Shown piece after piece: positions 26,185 through 34,579 of a stretch of DNA of 34,579 nucleotides. A model generated the notes under the pieces. It ran no database searches, had not been told where the DNA came from, and saw nothing but the letters and a program-made list of their open reading frames with translations. The position numbers were made by a program, and so were the translations under genes. The DNA is from Prasinococcaceae sp. CCMP 1430. Taxonomy: Eukaryota > Prasinodermophyta > Palmophyllophyceae > Prasinococcales > Prasinococcaceae. The DNA lies in NCBI GenBank assembly GCA_013416795.1, contig RQSC01000056.1, positions 1-34,579 on the forward strand, given 5' to 3'. How positions within the stretch are numbered: the stretch's first letter is position 1; each line of letters begins with the position of its first letter.

Positions 26185-27647
26185 ATGTCGGCGCGGCACC
26201 TGCTGGGCGGCTTCGGCGACGCGGGCAGCCTCAGTGAGGGCCAGCTCGACACGCTCGACGGCATCACGTGGTCGCTGAGCGCGATAAGCGCAGCGTGCTC
26301 GTTTGCCGTCGTCGCGAGCTACTGGAGCTACAAGGTGTGCGCTTGCGGGCGCGTACCACTGCTCAGGCACCAGCGTAGGCTCGGCGCTTCCGAGCGCTTG
26401 CGCCCGGCAGAAGCCCACGGCTGAGCGAGAGCGTGCTGCCCGCGCTGACATGGCTGAAACGCATCGCACACCACACCCCTGCGCACGTCCAATGCGCGCC
26501 TACGCATTCGTGCACGCCCTGCGGGGCCTCGCGTTCCCTCAGGACCTACGTACGCACGCCTTCGCCCTGGTACACTACCTAGCGCTGGCGGACTTGTTCA
26601 ACTCGCTGTGGCCGTACCTGCCGCAGTCGCCTGTGGCGTCGTGCTCGCTGCAGGCCTTTGTCTACCAGCTCTTCTCGCTTGCGAGCATCCTGTGGACAGT
26701 GGCCATCGCACACACGCTCTGGGCGACGGTTGTCGCGCGGGACGAGGATGTGGCGAGGTTCATGCGGTGGTACCACGCGGGTGTGTGGGGCACCTCCGGG
26801 GTCTCTGCGATCGTGCCCCTCGCCGCGGGGCGGTACGAGTCTGTGGGCCCGTGGTGCTGGATCGCCACCGCGCCCACCGGTGACAAGGGCGGCGTGGCGA
26901 TGCGCTTCGCCTTCTTCTACGTGCCGCTGTGGCTGGTCATCGCGTACCAGCTCGGTGTGTACGCGCAGGTGATGCGCACGCTGAGCGTGCTCTCGCGCAT
27001 GCACGCAGCCGCCCGCGGCGAAAGCAGGGGCGCGCGCACGCGCGCGTGGGCCATCATCCGGCGGCTCGGGTACTACCCGCTCATCCTCATTTTCGTGTAC
27101 TCCTTCGCGACGGTGCACAGGTGCATCAACGCGGCGACCGGCAGGACAGTGTTCTGGCTGTACGTGTTGCAGGCCGTGTTCGGGGCCCTGCAGGGGGCGA
27201 TGCACGCGGCGGCGTACGGCATGAACGAGGACGTGCGCGCGCACTGGCGTGACTCGCTCGGCGGCCTGTGCTGCGGACGGGGAGGCGCTCACGCGCACAC
27301 GCGTTTCGAGGACGAGGGGGAAGCGGGCGAGGTGCGACGATGAGCTGCTGTGTGTGTGTGCGTGTGTGCGTGTGTGTGGGTGGTGGGTGGGGGTGGGGGC
27401 GGGGAGGAGCGGGGTGGGGGGAATTGCGTGCGTTGGCGCGCTCGCGCGAGCGAGAGCGCGTGGGCGCGCACTCACGCGCTGACATCCTACGCCATGTCAC
27501 GTGCTACCGCGTGCATAGCTTGCGTTCGATGACACGAATGTCCCCGGCGACATCGATGACTTCAATGAGGCCTTCGCCTCCGGCAAAGACAACTTCAAGG
27601 ATGGCGTGGAGATGGTGGAGGTGAAGCTCGAGGAGTCACCGCGGTGA
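26185..27647 (+). CDS. cAMP-receptor-like G protein-coupled receptor, three exons
   Basis: Exons are 26185-26334, 26543-27331 and 27519-27647, all phase 0, giving 355 residues. Seven membrane segments can be placed: one in exon 1 (SAISAACSFAVVASYWSYK), six in exon 2, including the pattern ALVHYLALADLFNSLWPYL, a Cys before helix 3 (SCSLQAFVYQLFSLASILW) and a Cys in the second outer loop (GPWCWIAT) that would form the usual disulfide, then FYVPLWLVIAYQLGVY and YYPLILIFVYSFATVHRCIN. This layout fits the Dictyostelium cAMP receptor/plant GCR1 class. The intron at 27332-27518 (GTGCGA to GCATAG) replaces a read-through end (VRR stop) by an acidic tail DDTNVPGDIDDFNEAF to EVKLEESPR. The ligand is unknown. 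Confidence 0.8.
27332..27518 (+). other. Last intron of the GPCR gene, with GT repeat and possible alternative end
   Basis: 187 bases, donor GTGCGA, acceptor GCATAG. If unspliced, the protein stops three codons later after VRR. If spliced, it gains 42 residues of acidic tail. A GT repeat and a G-rich stretch (about 27349-27420) fill the first half. Confidence 0.65.
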
Positions 27648-27983
27648 CACTTGCTCGTGGCGCCGATCGGTGTCTTTGCCCCAGCACACTCACCCATCGG
27701 CCGGTATTGCTTCACCGGCGGGGGAACGTGGCACCGCCGTTGCCATCGATGGCTCTCTCGCACGCAGCCAGCAAGCAGACAAGTAATCGCACAGTGCTTA
27801 GCTAGTATTCAGAGCAGAGATATAATATTAAAAGGAACAGTGGCTAGCGTGCGAGCAACAGGCAGGAGTCGCCCGACGCAGGACGCAAGGGCGCGGCGGC
27901 CGGGTAGCTCTCCGCGCGAGCGCCTGTGCCCCAGTGTCGCTCAGTGCTGAACCGCTCTGTTCCGTGCGGTCCCCGCGCCGCCC
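27648..27983. other. Convergent intergenic region with a local AT-rich patch
   Basis: 336 bases between the GPCR stop and the dynein light chain stop. Around 27815-27840 (AGATATAATATTAAAAGGAA) it is unusually AT-rich for this window, which fits 3' processing signals. No gene seen. Confidence 0.4.
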
Positions 27984-28340
27984 TCAGTTGTTGGACGCGA
28001 CCACGGCGAGGCCGAAGACAGTGGCTATGCAATACATGGTCTTGTTCTCCCAGCGCACTGTACGAGAGCCGTCCGTGGCATTGTCCCAGTAGCAGCTCGA
28101 CGCTGTGTGCAAGCCTGCGCCGTTCTTCTGCATGATGACACACGTCACGACGTACTTGAACGGCTTGCCGAGGCCGGTGAGCCGCTTGAGGGAGGTCTCG
28201 ACGACCTCGCTTACCCACTGGCTGCTCTTGTGCTGGTTGTACACGGTGTTCAGGAGCACGCTGTCGATGCTCTCTTTGATGATGGCGGACACGTCGTCCG
28301 CAACGAATGCCGCCTCGTCGGAGGTCTCCAGCCCGTCCAT
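27984..28340 (-). CDS. Dynein light chain, Tctex1 type (DYNLT1/3-like)
   Basis: An uninterrupted 118-residue frame, close to the family's usual 113-116. It follows the Tctex1 pattern throughout: [37 protein letters not shown], then [20 protein letters not shown] and [20 protein letters not shown], ending with a hydrophobic strand [11 protein letters not shown]. These proteins form homodimers that bind dynein intermediate chains and cargo; in flagellates they also occur in inner-arm and intraflagellar dyneins. The ATG at 28340 matches the family start; the open frame upstream is Arg/Ala-rich and unlikely to be translated. It is divergent from the ARL3 gene across about 1.07 kb. Confidence 0.95.
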   Translation of the reverse strand: MDGLETSDEAAFVADDVSAIIKESIDSVLLNTVYNQHKSSQWVSEVVETSLKRLTGLGKPFKYVVTCVIMQKNGAGLHTASSCYWDNATDGSRTVRWENKTMYCIATVFGLAVVASNN

Positions 28341-29407
28341 CGCGCCCACTGCGCCCGCGCACGCGCCGGCCGCGTCCGCCACCCGGCGAGGGTGGGCGCG
28401 CGCGTCGCGGGGAGCGGCGCACGCCGCGGCGCCGCGGCGGTGTGGCTTGCGCCCGGGACGAACCAAGAGGTCCGCACCCGGCGCCTCTCACCCCCACTCA
28501 CCCACCATCATGCCCACACGCGCACGCCCACCCAGGCGCCGCGCCGGCCCGCCCGCGCAGCTCTGCGGCGCCCCAAAGCGGCCGCCGCGCCCCTCGGGGA
28601 ACGCGCACGCGCTGCATGCGTTGCGATATTACACACAAACCCGTACTTCACCCCAATACCCTAAATATGTACCCAAACCCAGCACGCACGAGACATCGTC
28701 GGTGCGGCAGAGCGAGGCACGAGCACACGCGCACCAACGACCTGCCAGCGGGTGTGGCGTCGCTCGCCGGGCGGGCTGGCGCTCAGGCCTGGGCAGCCCC
28801 GGCGCGCCGCGCGAGGCTCCTGGGCGTGCGTCCCTCATCGGCTCCACAAGCAAGGGGGCTTTCGCTGGCGGCGTCCGCCGGCGGGCGGGCGGGCGCCGCG
28901 CGCTCGTGCGCGCGCGCATTTGACCGGCCGACGGGATACGGAATTCGAGCGCGCACGCGCCCGGCGGAGGCGCTGGCGCAGACACCCTGGCCGGCCGGCG
29001 AGGACATGCCACATGTCCCTCCTCCGACCGACTCCGCCGCGATGGACGCCGATGCGCTCGTGCTCCCTCTGCGCCTGGCGTGACGCCGGCCCCCCATGGA
29101 AGTCCTCAGCGTGCTCGGCCTGGCAGGCTCACGCGCTCGCATGCAAATTGCTGCACCCGCCTACGAGCTCGCAGATATCTCAGTTTACGGTTTTATAATG
29201 TAGGGTTTATTTTTTACGTCGAAATACATATGGATTACGCTTGCGTTCCCCGACGCGCGGAGGCCGCTTTGGGGTCGCTCGTCACTGGTGCCTGGTTCGG
29301 CCGGTGGGCGCACCCGAGGGGAGGTGGCGCGTGCGTAGCGTGGCGCACACCGCGCGCGCGCGGCGCCGCTCCTGCCTCTGTTCGTCGCCTCGTGCGACCT
29401 GGTAGCC
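28341..29407. other. Long divergent intergenic region, no confident gene
   Basis: About 1.07 kb between the dynein light chain and ARL3 starts. Open frames here on both strands give Arg/Ala/Pro-rich products without domains. The sequence has two AT-rich patches (about 28620-28690 and 29190-29240, the latter with TTTTATAATG and TTTATTTTTTAC) that stand out. A short plus-strand frame ending at 29083 (through GEDMPHVPPPTDSAAMDADA) has exon-like composition but no start or family. Confidence 0.4.
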
Positions 29408-30409
29408 ATGGTGCGTGCGCGCGCGAGCGAGCGAGCGAGCGAGCGAGCGAGCGAGAGAGAGTGTGTGTGTGTGTGTGTTCGCGGGGCCGCGGCGCAGCCC
29501 GTGGCACCTGTCGCTGACACGCTTTGCGCCCCCACGATGTCCGTCGCGGCCGCGGGCGCTTGCGCGGGCACGGGCACTTCCCCCCTTCCCCCCCCATCGC
29601 TGCTCCCTACCTTCTGTGCTCGCCCGTGCTTGCTACTGCAGCCTGGGTTGCTGTCACTGCTGCGCAAGCTGCGCAAGCCGCAGCAGGGCGAGGCGCGCAT
29701 TCTGGTGCTGGGCTTGGACAACGCAGGCAAGACCACCATCCTGACCAAGCTGAGCGAGGAGGACATCACCACCATCACGCCCACGCAGGGCTTCAACGTC
29801 AAGTCGCTCTCGCACGCAAACTTCAAGCTAAACGTGTGGGACATCGGGGGACAGAAGGCAATTAGGTGAGCGATGTGGCAGGCGGAGGCGCGCGCTCGGT
29901 GCGACTTGGCGTGGGCGGCGCTGTCGTGTGAGGCGGCACGGCAAGAACGAAAATGGTGCGCCGATGTTGACTCAGCGAGCGCATGCCTCTCACACACCCG
30001 GCCTGCCTCACGCGCATGCATTCCGCGCGCTCGCGCACGCTTTGGCCGCGGCGTGCAGGCCTTACTGGAACAACTACTTCGAGTCCACGGACGCGCTTGT
30101 GTATGTGATTGATTCCACCGACCAGAAGCGCATGGAGGAGACGGGCTTCGAGCTGGGGGATCTCCTTGAGAAGGAGAAGCTTGCCGGGGTGCCGGTGAGT
30201 TGGCGCGTGCGCATGAAGGCGCGCGTGCGCGCTCGGATGGGCGTGAGTACCGTGAATCTGAGCGTGCACGCGCGTGTGCGATTGGACGCATCGTGTGCGC
30301 TCGCCGGCACACCTCGAAGCTCGCTGGGGAGTGCCCCGCCCATGTGCGCCTCACGAGCTATGTGAGCACTGTGCTGACCACCACTGTTCCACGTGTCGCG
30401 CGGGCCCTC

Positions 30410-30442
<33 letters not shown>

Positions 30443-30636
30443 ATGCGCTGCTCGCGCAGCTCCTGATCTATGCTAACAAGCAGGACCTCCTCCACGCGCT
30501 GACGCCCGCGGAGGTGGCACAGATGCTCAATTTGGTGCAGATCCGCGACCGGCAATGGCAGATCGTCGCGTGCTCTGCGCGCACAGGGGACGGGCTCACT
30601 GAGGGCCTCGAGTGGCTCGTGTCCATGATCAAGTAA
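29408..30636 (+). CDS. ARL3: ARL3 small GTPase, four exons
   Basis: Exons are 29408-29410, 29642-29865, 30059-30194 and 30460-30636, making 179 residues (ARL3 is usually about 180). GTP-binding motifs: GLDNAGKT at 25-32, switch I Thr48 in TPTQGFN, WDIGGQ at 67-72 with the catalytic Gln, NKQD at 127-130 and CSAR at 159-162. LLSLLRKLR at the N-terminus, [16 protein letters not shown] and [12 protein letters not shown] are ARL3-specific rather than ARL2 or ARF. ARL3 releases lipidated cargo (via UNC119 and PDE6D-type carriers) into cilia and acts with the ARL13B exchange factor. The first coding exon is only the ATG, directly followed by GTGCGT. The stop overlaps a perfect donor (AA|GTAAGT), so a longer spliced C-terminus is possible. 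Confidence 0.95.
29411..29641 (+). other. First ARL3 intron, stop-free, with GCGA/GA/GT repeats
   Basis: 231 bases, donor GTGCGT directly after the start codon, acceptor CTACTGCAG preceded by a C/T-rich tract. It is a multiple of three with no stop in frame, so retention gives a 77-residue low-complexity N-terminal insertion. Repeats (GCGA)n, (GA)n and (GT)n occupy about 29424-29478. Confidence 0.8.
29424..29478. repeat. Compound microsatellite (GCGA)n-(GA)n-(GT)n
   Basis: About seven GCGA/GAGC units, then GAGAGAGAG, then GTGTGTGTGTGTGT, inside the first ARL3 intron. Confidence 0.9.
30414..30442. repeat. CT dinucleotide repeat serving as the polypyrimidine tract
   Basis: A run of about 14 TC units ending about 17 bases before the acceptor of the last ARL3 exon, in the position of the splicing polypyrimidine tract. 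Confidence 0.85.
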
Positions 30637-30853
30637 GTATCCGAGCATCCGCAAAGCGCAGCGTAGTGGAGGAGGCGCGCGCGTGCTGCGCTCGGCCGGG
30701 AGGGGAGGGGTAGGGGGGTATATTAATGGCCATCGCCGCGCGCACGCGCCCGAGAGAGGCAGGCGCGAGCGTCGGTGCGCACTCGGCGTGTACATCACTA
30801 CTGTGGCAATCGGGGGGGTATTCGAGAGCTTGCTCGTGCGTGGCTCTAGCTGG
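30637..30853. other. Convergent intergenic region
   Basis: 217 bases between the ARL3 stop (+) and the CSN8 stop (-). Contains a G-rich stretch followed by GGGTATATTAATGG at about 30716-30729, which may be a 3' signal. No gene seen. Confidence 0.35.
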
Positions 30854-31597
30854 CTAGCGAAGTGAGACCACGTACTCGCTGAGGCTCTTGAGGCTCTCAA
30901 TACCAACGGCGTGGTCCGAGGGAGCGGCTCGCCGCTCCACGTGCACGCTGCCGCTCGCGCCGTCGACTCGCCAGCCAGCGGCTGTGCAGCGCTCTGCGCA
31001 ATCCGCTTCGGGCAAGCCCAAGGCTTCGACACACTGCATGAGAAAGCGTGGAAGCACGCGGCGCGAGTCAGCCAGAGTCCGCCAGCATTCGAGCGCAACG
31101 TCCGCAAAGCTCGCGACCGCGTGCACTCGCACCTTGCCGAGCGCAATCGTGGTGTACGCCTGCCCGATGAGAGCGAGCGTGCGTTCCCTGAGCGCCTCTG
31201 CTACAGCCTCCGCCAGTGGCTTCATTGACGCGGACCATCCGTGGCTGGCCAGTATCCGCTGCGCACACACAGTGTCGCCACCCTCCATCGCGACGCCCAG
31301 CTCCCACGCGGCGCGAAGGTCAGCGTCGCTCTCGCGCGCGGCCTGCGGCGCACGCCTCAACACGAAGCGCGCATTGGACACATCGCCCGCGAGGAGGTAT
31401 GCGAGTACGTGCGCTGCCCGCAACGGCGCGTACGCGTTCGGCGCCGCAGGGCTTGGGGCGGCCGCCGCGCCCTCGAGCTCAGCCTCGCTGCACAGCGTCG
31501 CGAGTGCCGAGAAGTCGCGCGCGGTGAGCGCGGCGGCAGCGAGCGTCGCGGCGCCCCCCCCGCTACCGCTGCCACCACCGCCGCCCGTCGAGGCCAT
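30854..31597 (-). CDS. COP9 signalosome subunit 8 (CSN8-like)
   Basis: A single 247-residue frame from the ATG at 31597; the frame extends further upstream without an ATG. After a Gly/Ser-rich start it matches the CSN8/PSMD8/eIF3k PCI-type family: AHVLAYLLAGDVSNARFVLRR, then LRAAWELGVAMEGGD, ILASHGWSASMKPLAEAVAE, RTLALIGQAYTTIALGKV and a C-terminal winged-helix part ending SLKSLSEYVVSLR. CSN8 is the smallest PCI subunit of the signalosome that removes NEDD8 from cullins and so tunes ubiquitin ligases. It is longer than the roughly 200-residue animal and plant forms because of the N-terminal linker. The RPN12 and eIF3k relatives are less likely given the IGQAYTTI segment. It is divergent from PIG-Q. 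Confidence 0.8.
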   Translation of the reverse strand: MASTGGGGGSGSGGGAATLAAAALTARDFSALATLCSEAELEGAAAAPSPAAPNAYAPLRAAHVLAYLLAGDVSNARFVLRRAPQAARESDADLRAAWELGVAMEGGDTVCAQRILASHGWSASMKPLAEAVAEALRERTLALIGQAYTTIALGKVRVHAVASFADVALECWRTLADSRRVLPRFLMQCVEALGLPEADCAERCTAAGWRVDGASGSVHVERRAAPSDHAVGIESLKSLSEYVVSLR

Positions 31598-31974
31598 GCC
31601 AAGGGCCACGCCCCGCTGCCGCGCGGGCAGCGCCCGCCTGGGATGGGGGCGCAGCGCTTGGCGCTGCGCGCGGAGTGTGGCGTCGCGCCGCTGGCGCTGG
31701 GTACCCTGAACAACCCATCAAAACGCACGCAACGCCCCCACGCACCCCGAGCGCGCACCCCCAACGGACCGGCCACACAGCGCACGCGGGCCGCGCCTGC
31801 AGAGGCCCGCACCCCGCGCCTTGCGTGGACAGGGGCGCGTGCGTCGACGGCAGGCGCAAGCCGGTGGCGGCCGGTGACGCTGAGGTGCGTGGACTGTGTG
31901 AAGGGGAGAGACTGCGGTGCCGCCGCAGATGCGTGCGCGGACGTGAGCGGCGAGCGCCGGCGAGGACGGGGGGG
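31598..31974. promoter_or_regulatory. Divergent upstream region of CSN8 and PIG-Q
   Basis: 377 bases between the two start codons. No TATA box or clear motif seen; promoter role is inferred from position. The plus-strand frame of PIG-Q stays open through it, so an upstream start or spliced leader cannot be ruled out. Confidence 0.4.
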
Positions 31975-34053
31975 ATGTGCTCCTCTGCGGCGCTTGAGCG
32001 AGCGCTCGTCGTGGCGCTGCCGGTGAGCGTGTGGGACGGGAATGTCTATGAGACGCCAGCCGCGCCTCGCGGCCGGCGGCTGCTCTTGGTGGGCGCGCGC
32101 GTGGGGGCTGCGGCACCTGGGCCGCCGCCGCAACAAGGCGATGGCGGCACGGCCGTGTACATCGTGTACGGCGCTGTTCCGGAAGAGAGCGCACATGTTG
32201 GCGGCGACAGCGAGGCCTGCAGGCTGCGGGGTAGCCTGCAAGTCGTCGGCGAGCTCTTGGCGCCTAGCAGCTCTAGCGATGACGACGCTGGGCCGCGCAG
32301 CCCGCGCAGCGCCGAGGCGAGCGAAGGGCCTTGGGTGAGGCTGGAGCGCGTCCGTGGTGGTGTCCGCCTCCTTCACGCTCGGTGGCATGTGGGAGCCGAA
32401 GGCGACATGGACCCACCTTCGGTCGTGCTTGTGCGCTTCGACCCACCGGTGCAACGCGTGCGTGTGCCCTCCGTGTGCGCCGACGCTGGTGAGCATCCGG
32501 CGTCTGGGGCGGACAGTGGCACGTTGGTGGGCGCTCTGGCTGCGGCCGTGGACGGCGCCGCTGATGAGTGGGCTCGAATTTGCGGCGCGGCCGCGCTTCG
32601 GGGCGAGACTTGCAGTGCGCGTGCCGGAGCGTCAGGGCTGGTCGCTGTGCTCGCGCGCGGCGGCACGGCGGCGGCCGACGCGCTGGCCGCTCTCGGGCGC
32701 GCACACGCGAGCGCGAGGCGGACAGTGCACTCTGCCGCATGCGCCGTTGCCTTTTTCCCCGAGGTGGCGCGCTCCAAACGCTCGCCAGGCGGCGCAGGTG
32801 CCGTGCTGCCAGCGGTGCTGCGGCGCGTCGTGCGCCTGAGCGCCGTTGGGCAACACCTAGAGTGGCAGTGCCGCGCCGGGCTGGGGGAGCTCCCGGGGGG
32901 CGGCGAGGAGCCGCAGCAGCGTGGGAGCGACCTCGAGCGATTGCAGCACGAGCGAGCGCACGCGTTGCACCGCGGCGCCGACGGCATCCTCGGAATCGTG
33001 TGCGGCGTTTCGCTGCTGCTGTGGCGCCAGCAGATCGCGGCGCGCTGTGCCCGCGCCCTCGTGGCGACCCATGAGGTTCTCTACGGCGATTGGCTCGAGT
33101 GGTTGTCAGGCACGCCGGGCGGGCTCAAACTCAATCGCGAGCTTGCGACTGCGATCGTGTCCGTCGCGCGAGGCCTCGCAGACGTTGGAGTGGCTGTCGT
33201 GCGGGTGGCCTCTGGGCGCGCCCTCGATGCTGGCGCGTTCGCACGCTCTGAAGCCGCCGCGGATGGGGACACCGTGGCCGACGACGTCGCGCGGGCGTGC
33301 GCTGGCGCGCTGGCGTGCGTGTGCGCGACGTGCGGGGCGTCGCTGGGCGCGGCGGCGCTCGCGGACGTGCTCGCGGTGCTCGCCATGCCGCTGCGAGCAG
33401 TGGCGAGCGCGGTCGCGTTGGCAATGCACTTTCACCTGCGGCTGGTGGGCGCGCTCGTCAGCGTCGCGAGGGGACGAAAGTGGAACGCCGCGCGCGAGCG
33501 GTACGACGCGTACCACGCGGGCGAGGACGTGCTGATTGCGGGCGCGTTCGCGCTCACCGTGCTGCTGCTGCTGCTGCCGACGGCGCTCCTCTTCCACACC
33601 GCCCTGGCGTGCGCAACGCTCGCGTGCGCGTGCGTGCCGCTCGCCGCCGCGCAGCTGGCGGCCGCCGTGCTCGAGACCGCGGACACACACCTGCTGCCGC
33701 TCGCGGTGCTCTCGCCGGAGGCCTTTCGCGCGGGCGCGTCGCTCGTGCCGCTGCACCTGCCCGCCGGGCTCGGCGGGCGGCACGTCGGCGCGGCAAGGCT
33801 GGCGCTGCGCGCCGAACGCACGGGCGTGGCGCGCGTGGTGGTGGGCGGCCGCGCCAGGACGTCCCTGTACGCGCGCGGCGCGTGGCGGTGGCTCGTCGAC
33901 GCGGCGCTCGGTTCGGTGCTGTGCGGGCGACCGCCGAGCTCCGGCAGGGCCAGCTCGAGTGGCAGCAGCGACGAGCGGCGCATTGGCGTGCCCTTCGCGG
34001 TGGCCGGCGCGGCCGGAAGCGGCCTTCAAAACTGGTGGTGTGCTCGTGGCTAG
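31975..34053 (+). CDS. GPI-GlcNAc transferase subunit PIG-Q (GPI1)
   Basis: 692 residues from the ATG at 31975, no intron. The C-terminal half carries the Gpi1 domain: a membrane segment (GILGIVCGVSLLLW), then near residue 370 DWLEWLSGTPGGLKLNREL, a helical membrane region, and near residue 500 KWNAARERYDAYHAGEDVLI followed by AFALTVLLLLLPTALLFHTAL. The motif G-x-P-x-GLKLN followed by the RxRYD region is the family's signature. PIG-Q stabilises the PIG-A complex that transfers GlcNAc to phosphatidylinositol on the cytosolic face of the ER, the first step of GPI anchor synthesis. The N-terminal 330 residues are variable and Ala/Gly-rich, as in other GPI1 proteins. Leu/Ala/Val-rich composition follows from very high GC. 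Confidence 0.9.
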   Translation: MCSSAALERALVVALPVSVWDGNVYETPAAPRGRRLLLVGARVGAAAPGPPPQQGDGGTAVYIVYGAVPEESAHVGGDSEACRLRGSLQVVGELLAPSSSSDDDAGPRSPRSAEASEGPWVRLERVRGGVRLLHARWHVGAEGDMDPPSVVLVRFDPPVQRVRVPSVCADAGEHPASGADSGTLVGALAAAVDGAADEWARICGAAALRGETCSARAGASGLVAVLARGGTAAADALAALGRAHASARRTVHSAACAVAFFPEVARSKRSPGGAGAVLPAVLRRVVRLSAVGQHLEWQCRAGLGELPGGGEEPQQRGSDLERLQHERAHALHRGADGILGIVCGVSLLLWRQQIAARCARALVATHEVLYGDWLEWLSGTPGGLKLNRELATAIVSVARGLADVGVAVVRVASGRALDAGAFARSEAAADGDTVADDVARACAGALACVCATCGASLGAAALADVLAVLAMPLRAVASAVALAMHFHLRLVGALVSVARGRKWNAARERYDAYHAGEDVLIAGAFALTVLLLLLPTALLFHTALACATLACACVPLAAAQLAAAVLETADTHLLPLAVLSPEAFRAGASLVPLHLPAGLGGRHVGAARLALRAERTGVARVVVGGRARTSLYARGAWRWLVDAALGSVLCGRPPSSGRASSSGSSDERRIGVPFAVAGAAGSGLQNWWCARG

Positions 34054-34399
34054 TTGTTTGTGTTCGGTTTCGTGCGAGGCGCGGTGGCGCGACGCGCCGG
34101 CGCCTTCGAGGACGCCGAGGACACCCTCGAGGACGCCGACGCCGCCCTCCTCGCTGCTTTCATTTTTTTTTTTTTGGTTTGGCGTTCTGTTGTTGCTCGT
34201 GCGGGCGCGCGGACACGCACACGCCGCGGTGGCCCTCAGTCGCGCGATGCGCGAGCGCGAGTGCCGGGCCGTGCGCGCGGAGGAGGTCGTGCAGCCCGCT
34301 GACACACCTGCCCGCGTGTCCCCGCCGACGTTGCGGGCGCGCGCGAGTCTCCCGGCTCCGCGGAGGAGCTCGTTGTCGGCTCCGTGGCGGAGACGCTCC
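34054..34399. other. Convergent intergenic region with a poly-T tract
   Basis: 346 bases. A run of about 13 T at about 34163-34176 lies about 110 bases after the PIG-Q stop. Open frames here give low-complexity products only. Confidence 0.4.
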
Positions 34400-34579
34400 T
34401 CATCCGACGACCTGCCAGGCGTTCCCGAGCTCGCTGTGCTCCACGGCGCCCTTGCGCCGCAGCACGGTCATGCGCCAGTGGTGCGCGCACCGCAGCGCGG
34501 CAAGCTGGCGCGCGGCGAAGTGGATGGCCGCCGCGGGCTCGCCGCCGAAGGCGACCGCGACGCGCGCGCGCAGCTTGGC
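34400..34579 (-). CDS. C-terminal end of an unrecognised protein, cut by the window edge
   Basis: From the right edge, the minus strand reads 59 codons to a TGA at 34402-34400. The product has coding-like composition: RVAVAFGGEPAAAIHFAARQ, then CAHHWRMTVLRRKGAVEHSE, ending WQVVG. There is no ATG within this part except an internal Met, so the gene continues to the right of the window. I do not recognise the family. It converges on PIG-Q. Confidence 0.5.
   Translation of the reverse strand, partial: AKLRARVAVAFGGEPAAAIHFAARQLAALRCAHHWRMTVLRRKGAVEHSELGNAWQVVG

Noticed and set aside
28783-29142. Minus-strand 119-codon frame in the dynein-ARL3 interval
   Set aside because: Ala/Arg/Ser-rich product without family, start context or splice support; expected by chance in this base composition.
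29424-29478. CRISPR-like or telomere-like short repeat
   Set aside because: Units of 2-4 bases without spacers; a plain microsatellite in an intron.
29408-29869. ARL3 with a 77-residue N-terminal extension
   Set aside because: The extension is a translation of GCGA/GT repeats bordered by a good donor and acceptor; ARL3 proteins start right at the LLSLLRKLR segment.
1-34579. A coordinated new pathway or defence cluster
   Set aside because: The recognisable genes are conserved housekeeping genes of unrelated function on both strands with their own introns; nothing suggests a mobile or operon-like system.

Overview
The window reads as nuclear DNA of a very GC-rich, flagellated, probably photosynthetic protist. 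The evidence is eukaryote-specific genes (condensin, COP9 signalosome, GPI anchor synthesis, atypical E2F, ARL3, Tctex1 dynein light chain), short spliceosomal introns whose exon joins can be followed by reading frame, and two proteins of plastid type. A simple transit-like N-terminus on one plastid candidate, the atypical two-domain E2F and a plant-type envelope protein lean towards a green-lineage alga. I cannot name the organism.

Layout, left to right. 1-4.2 kb: most of a condensin subunit 1 (CAP-D2) gene sits inside a gene resembling the putative molybdenum carrier family; the two halves of that gene flank the condensin block, and the right edge is marked by a single n. 4.2-8.4 kb: a secreted saposin-like protein (+), an AAAP amino acid transporter (-, 2 exons) and an RluA-type pseudouridine synthase (+). 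8.4-15.5 kb: one giant coiled-coil gene (-, 2 exons, about 2313 residues). 15.5-16.8 kb: a protein with an FtsH-type N-terminal domain but no AAA+ domain (-), a second single-n junction, and a broken cupin_8/JmjC piece. 17.2-19.1 kb: an atypical E2F with two DNA-binding domains. 19.4-22.2 kb: a three-exon TLC-domain protein (-), a CRAL-TRIO N-terminus (+) running into a 394-base gap, and the 3' end of a plastid-envelope-like protein. 22.6-23.0 kb: an isolated fragment of alphaproteobacterial-type DXS. 23.2-27.7 kb: an N-acylated acidic protein (+), an unknown three-exon gene (-) and a cAMP-receptor-like GPCR (+, 3 exons). 28-30.6 kb: the Tctex1 dynein light chain (-) and ARL3 (+, 4 exons). 30.9-34.6 kb: CSN8 (-), PIG-Q/GPI1 (+) and a truncated unknown gene at the right edge (-).

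The genes do not form a pathway cluster. They are ordinary housekeeping genes packed in convergent and divergent pairs with gaps from under 100 bases to about 1 kb. Dynein light chain and ARL3 are divergent neighbours and both are flagellum-associated. Introns run from 131 to 265 bases and often carry CA/GT, GA or GCGA repeats. Many donors read GTGCG rather than GTGAG or GTAAG.

The most notable observations are structural: the precisely split molybdenum-carrier gene around a doubly truncated condensin gene, the second single-n junction with a broken cupin gene, and the foreign DXS piece. Together they suggest that parts of this scaffold are mosaics, through assembly or insertion, and should be verified before any biological novelty is claimed.
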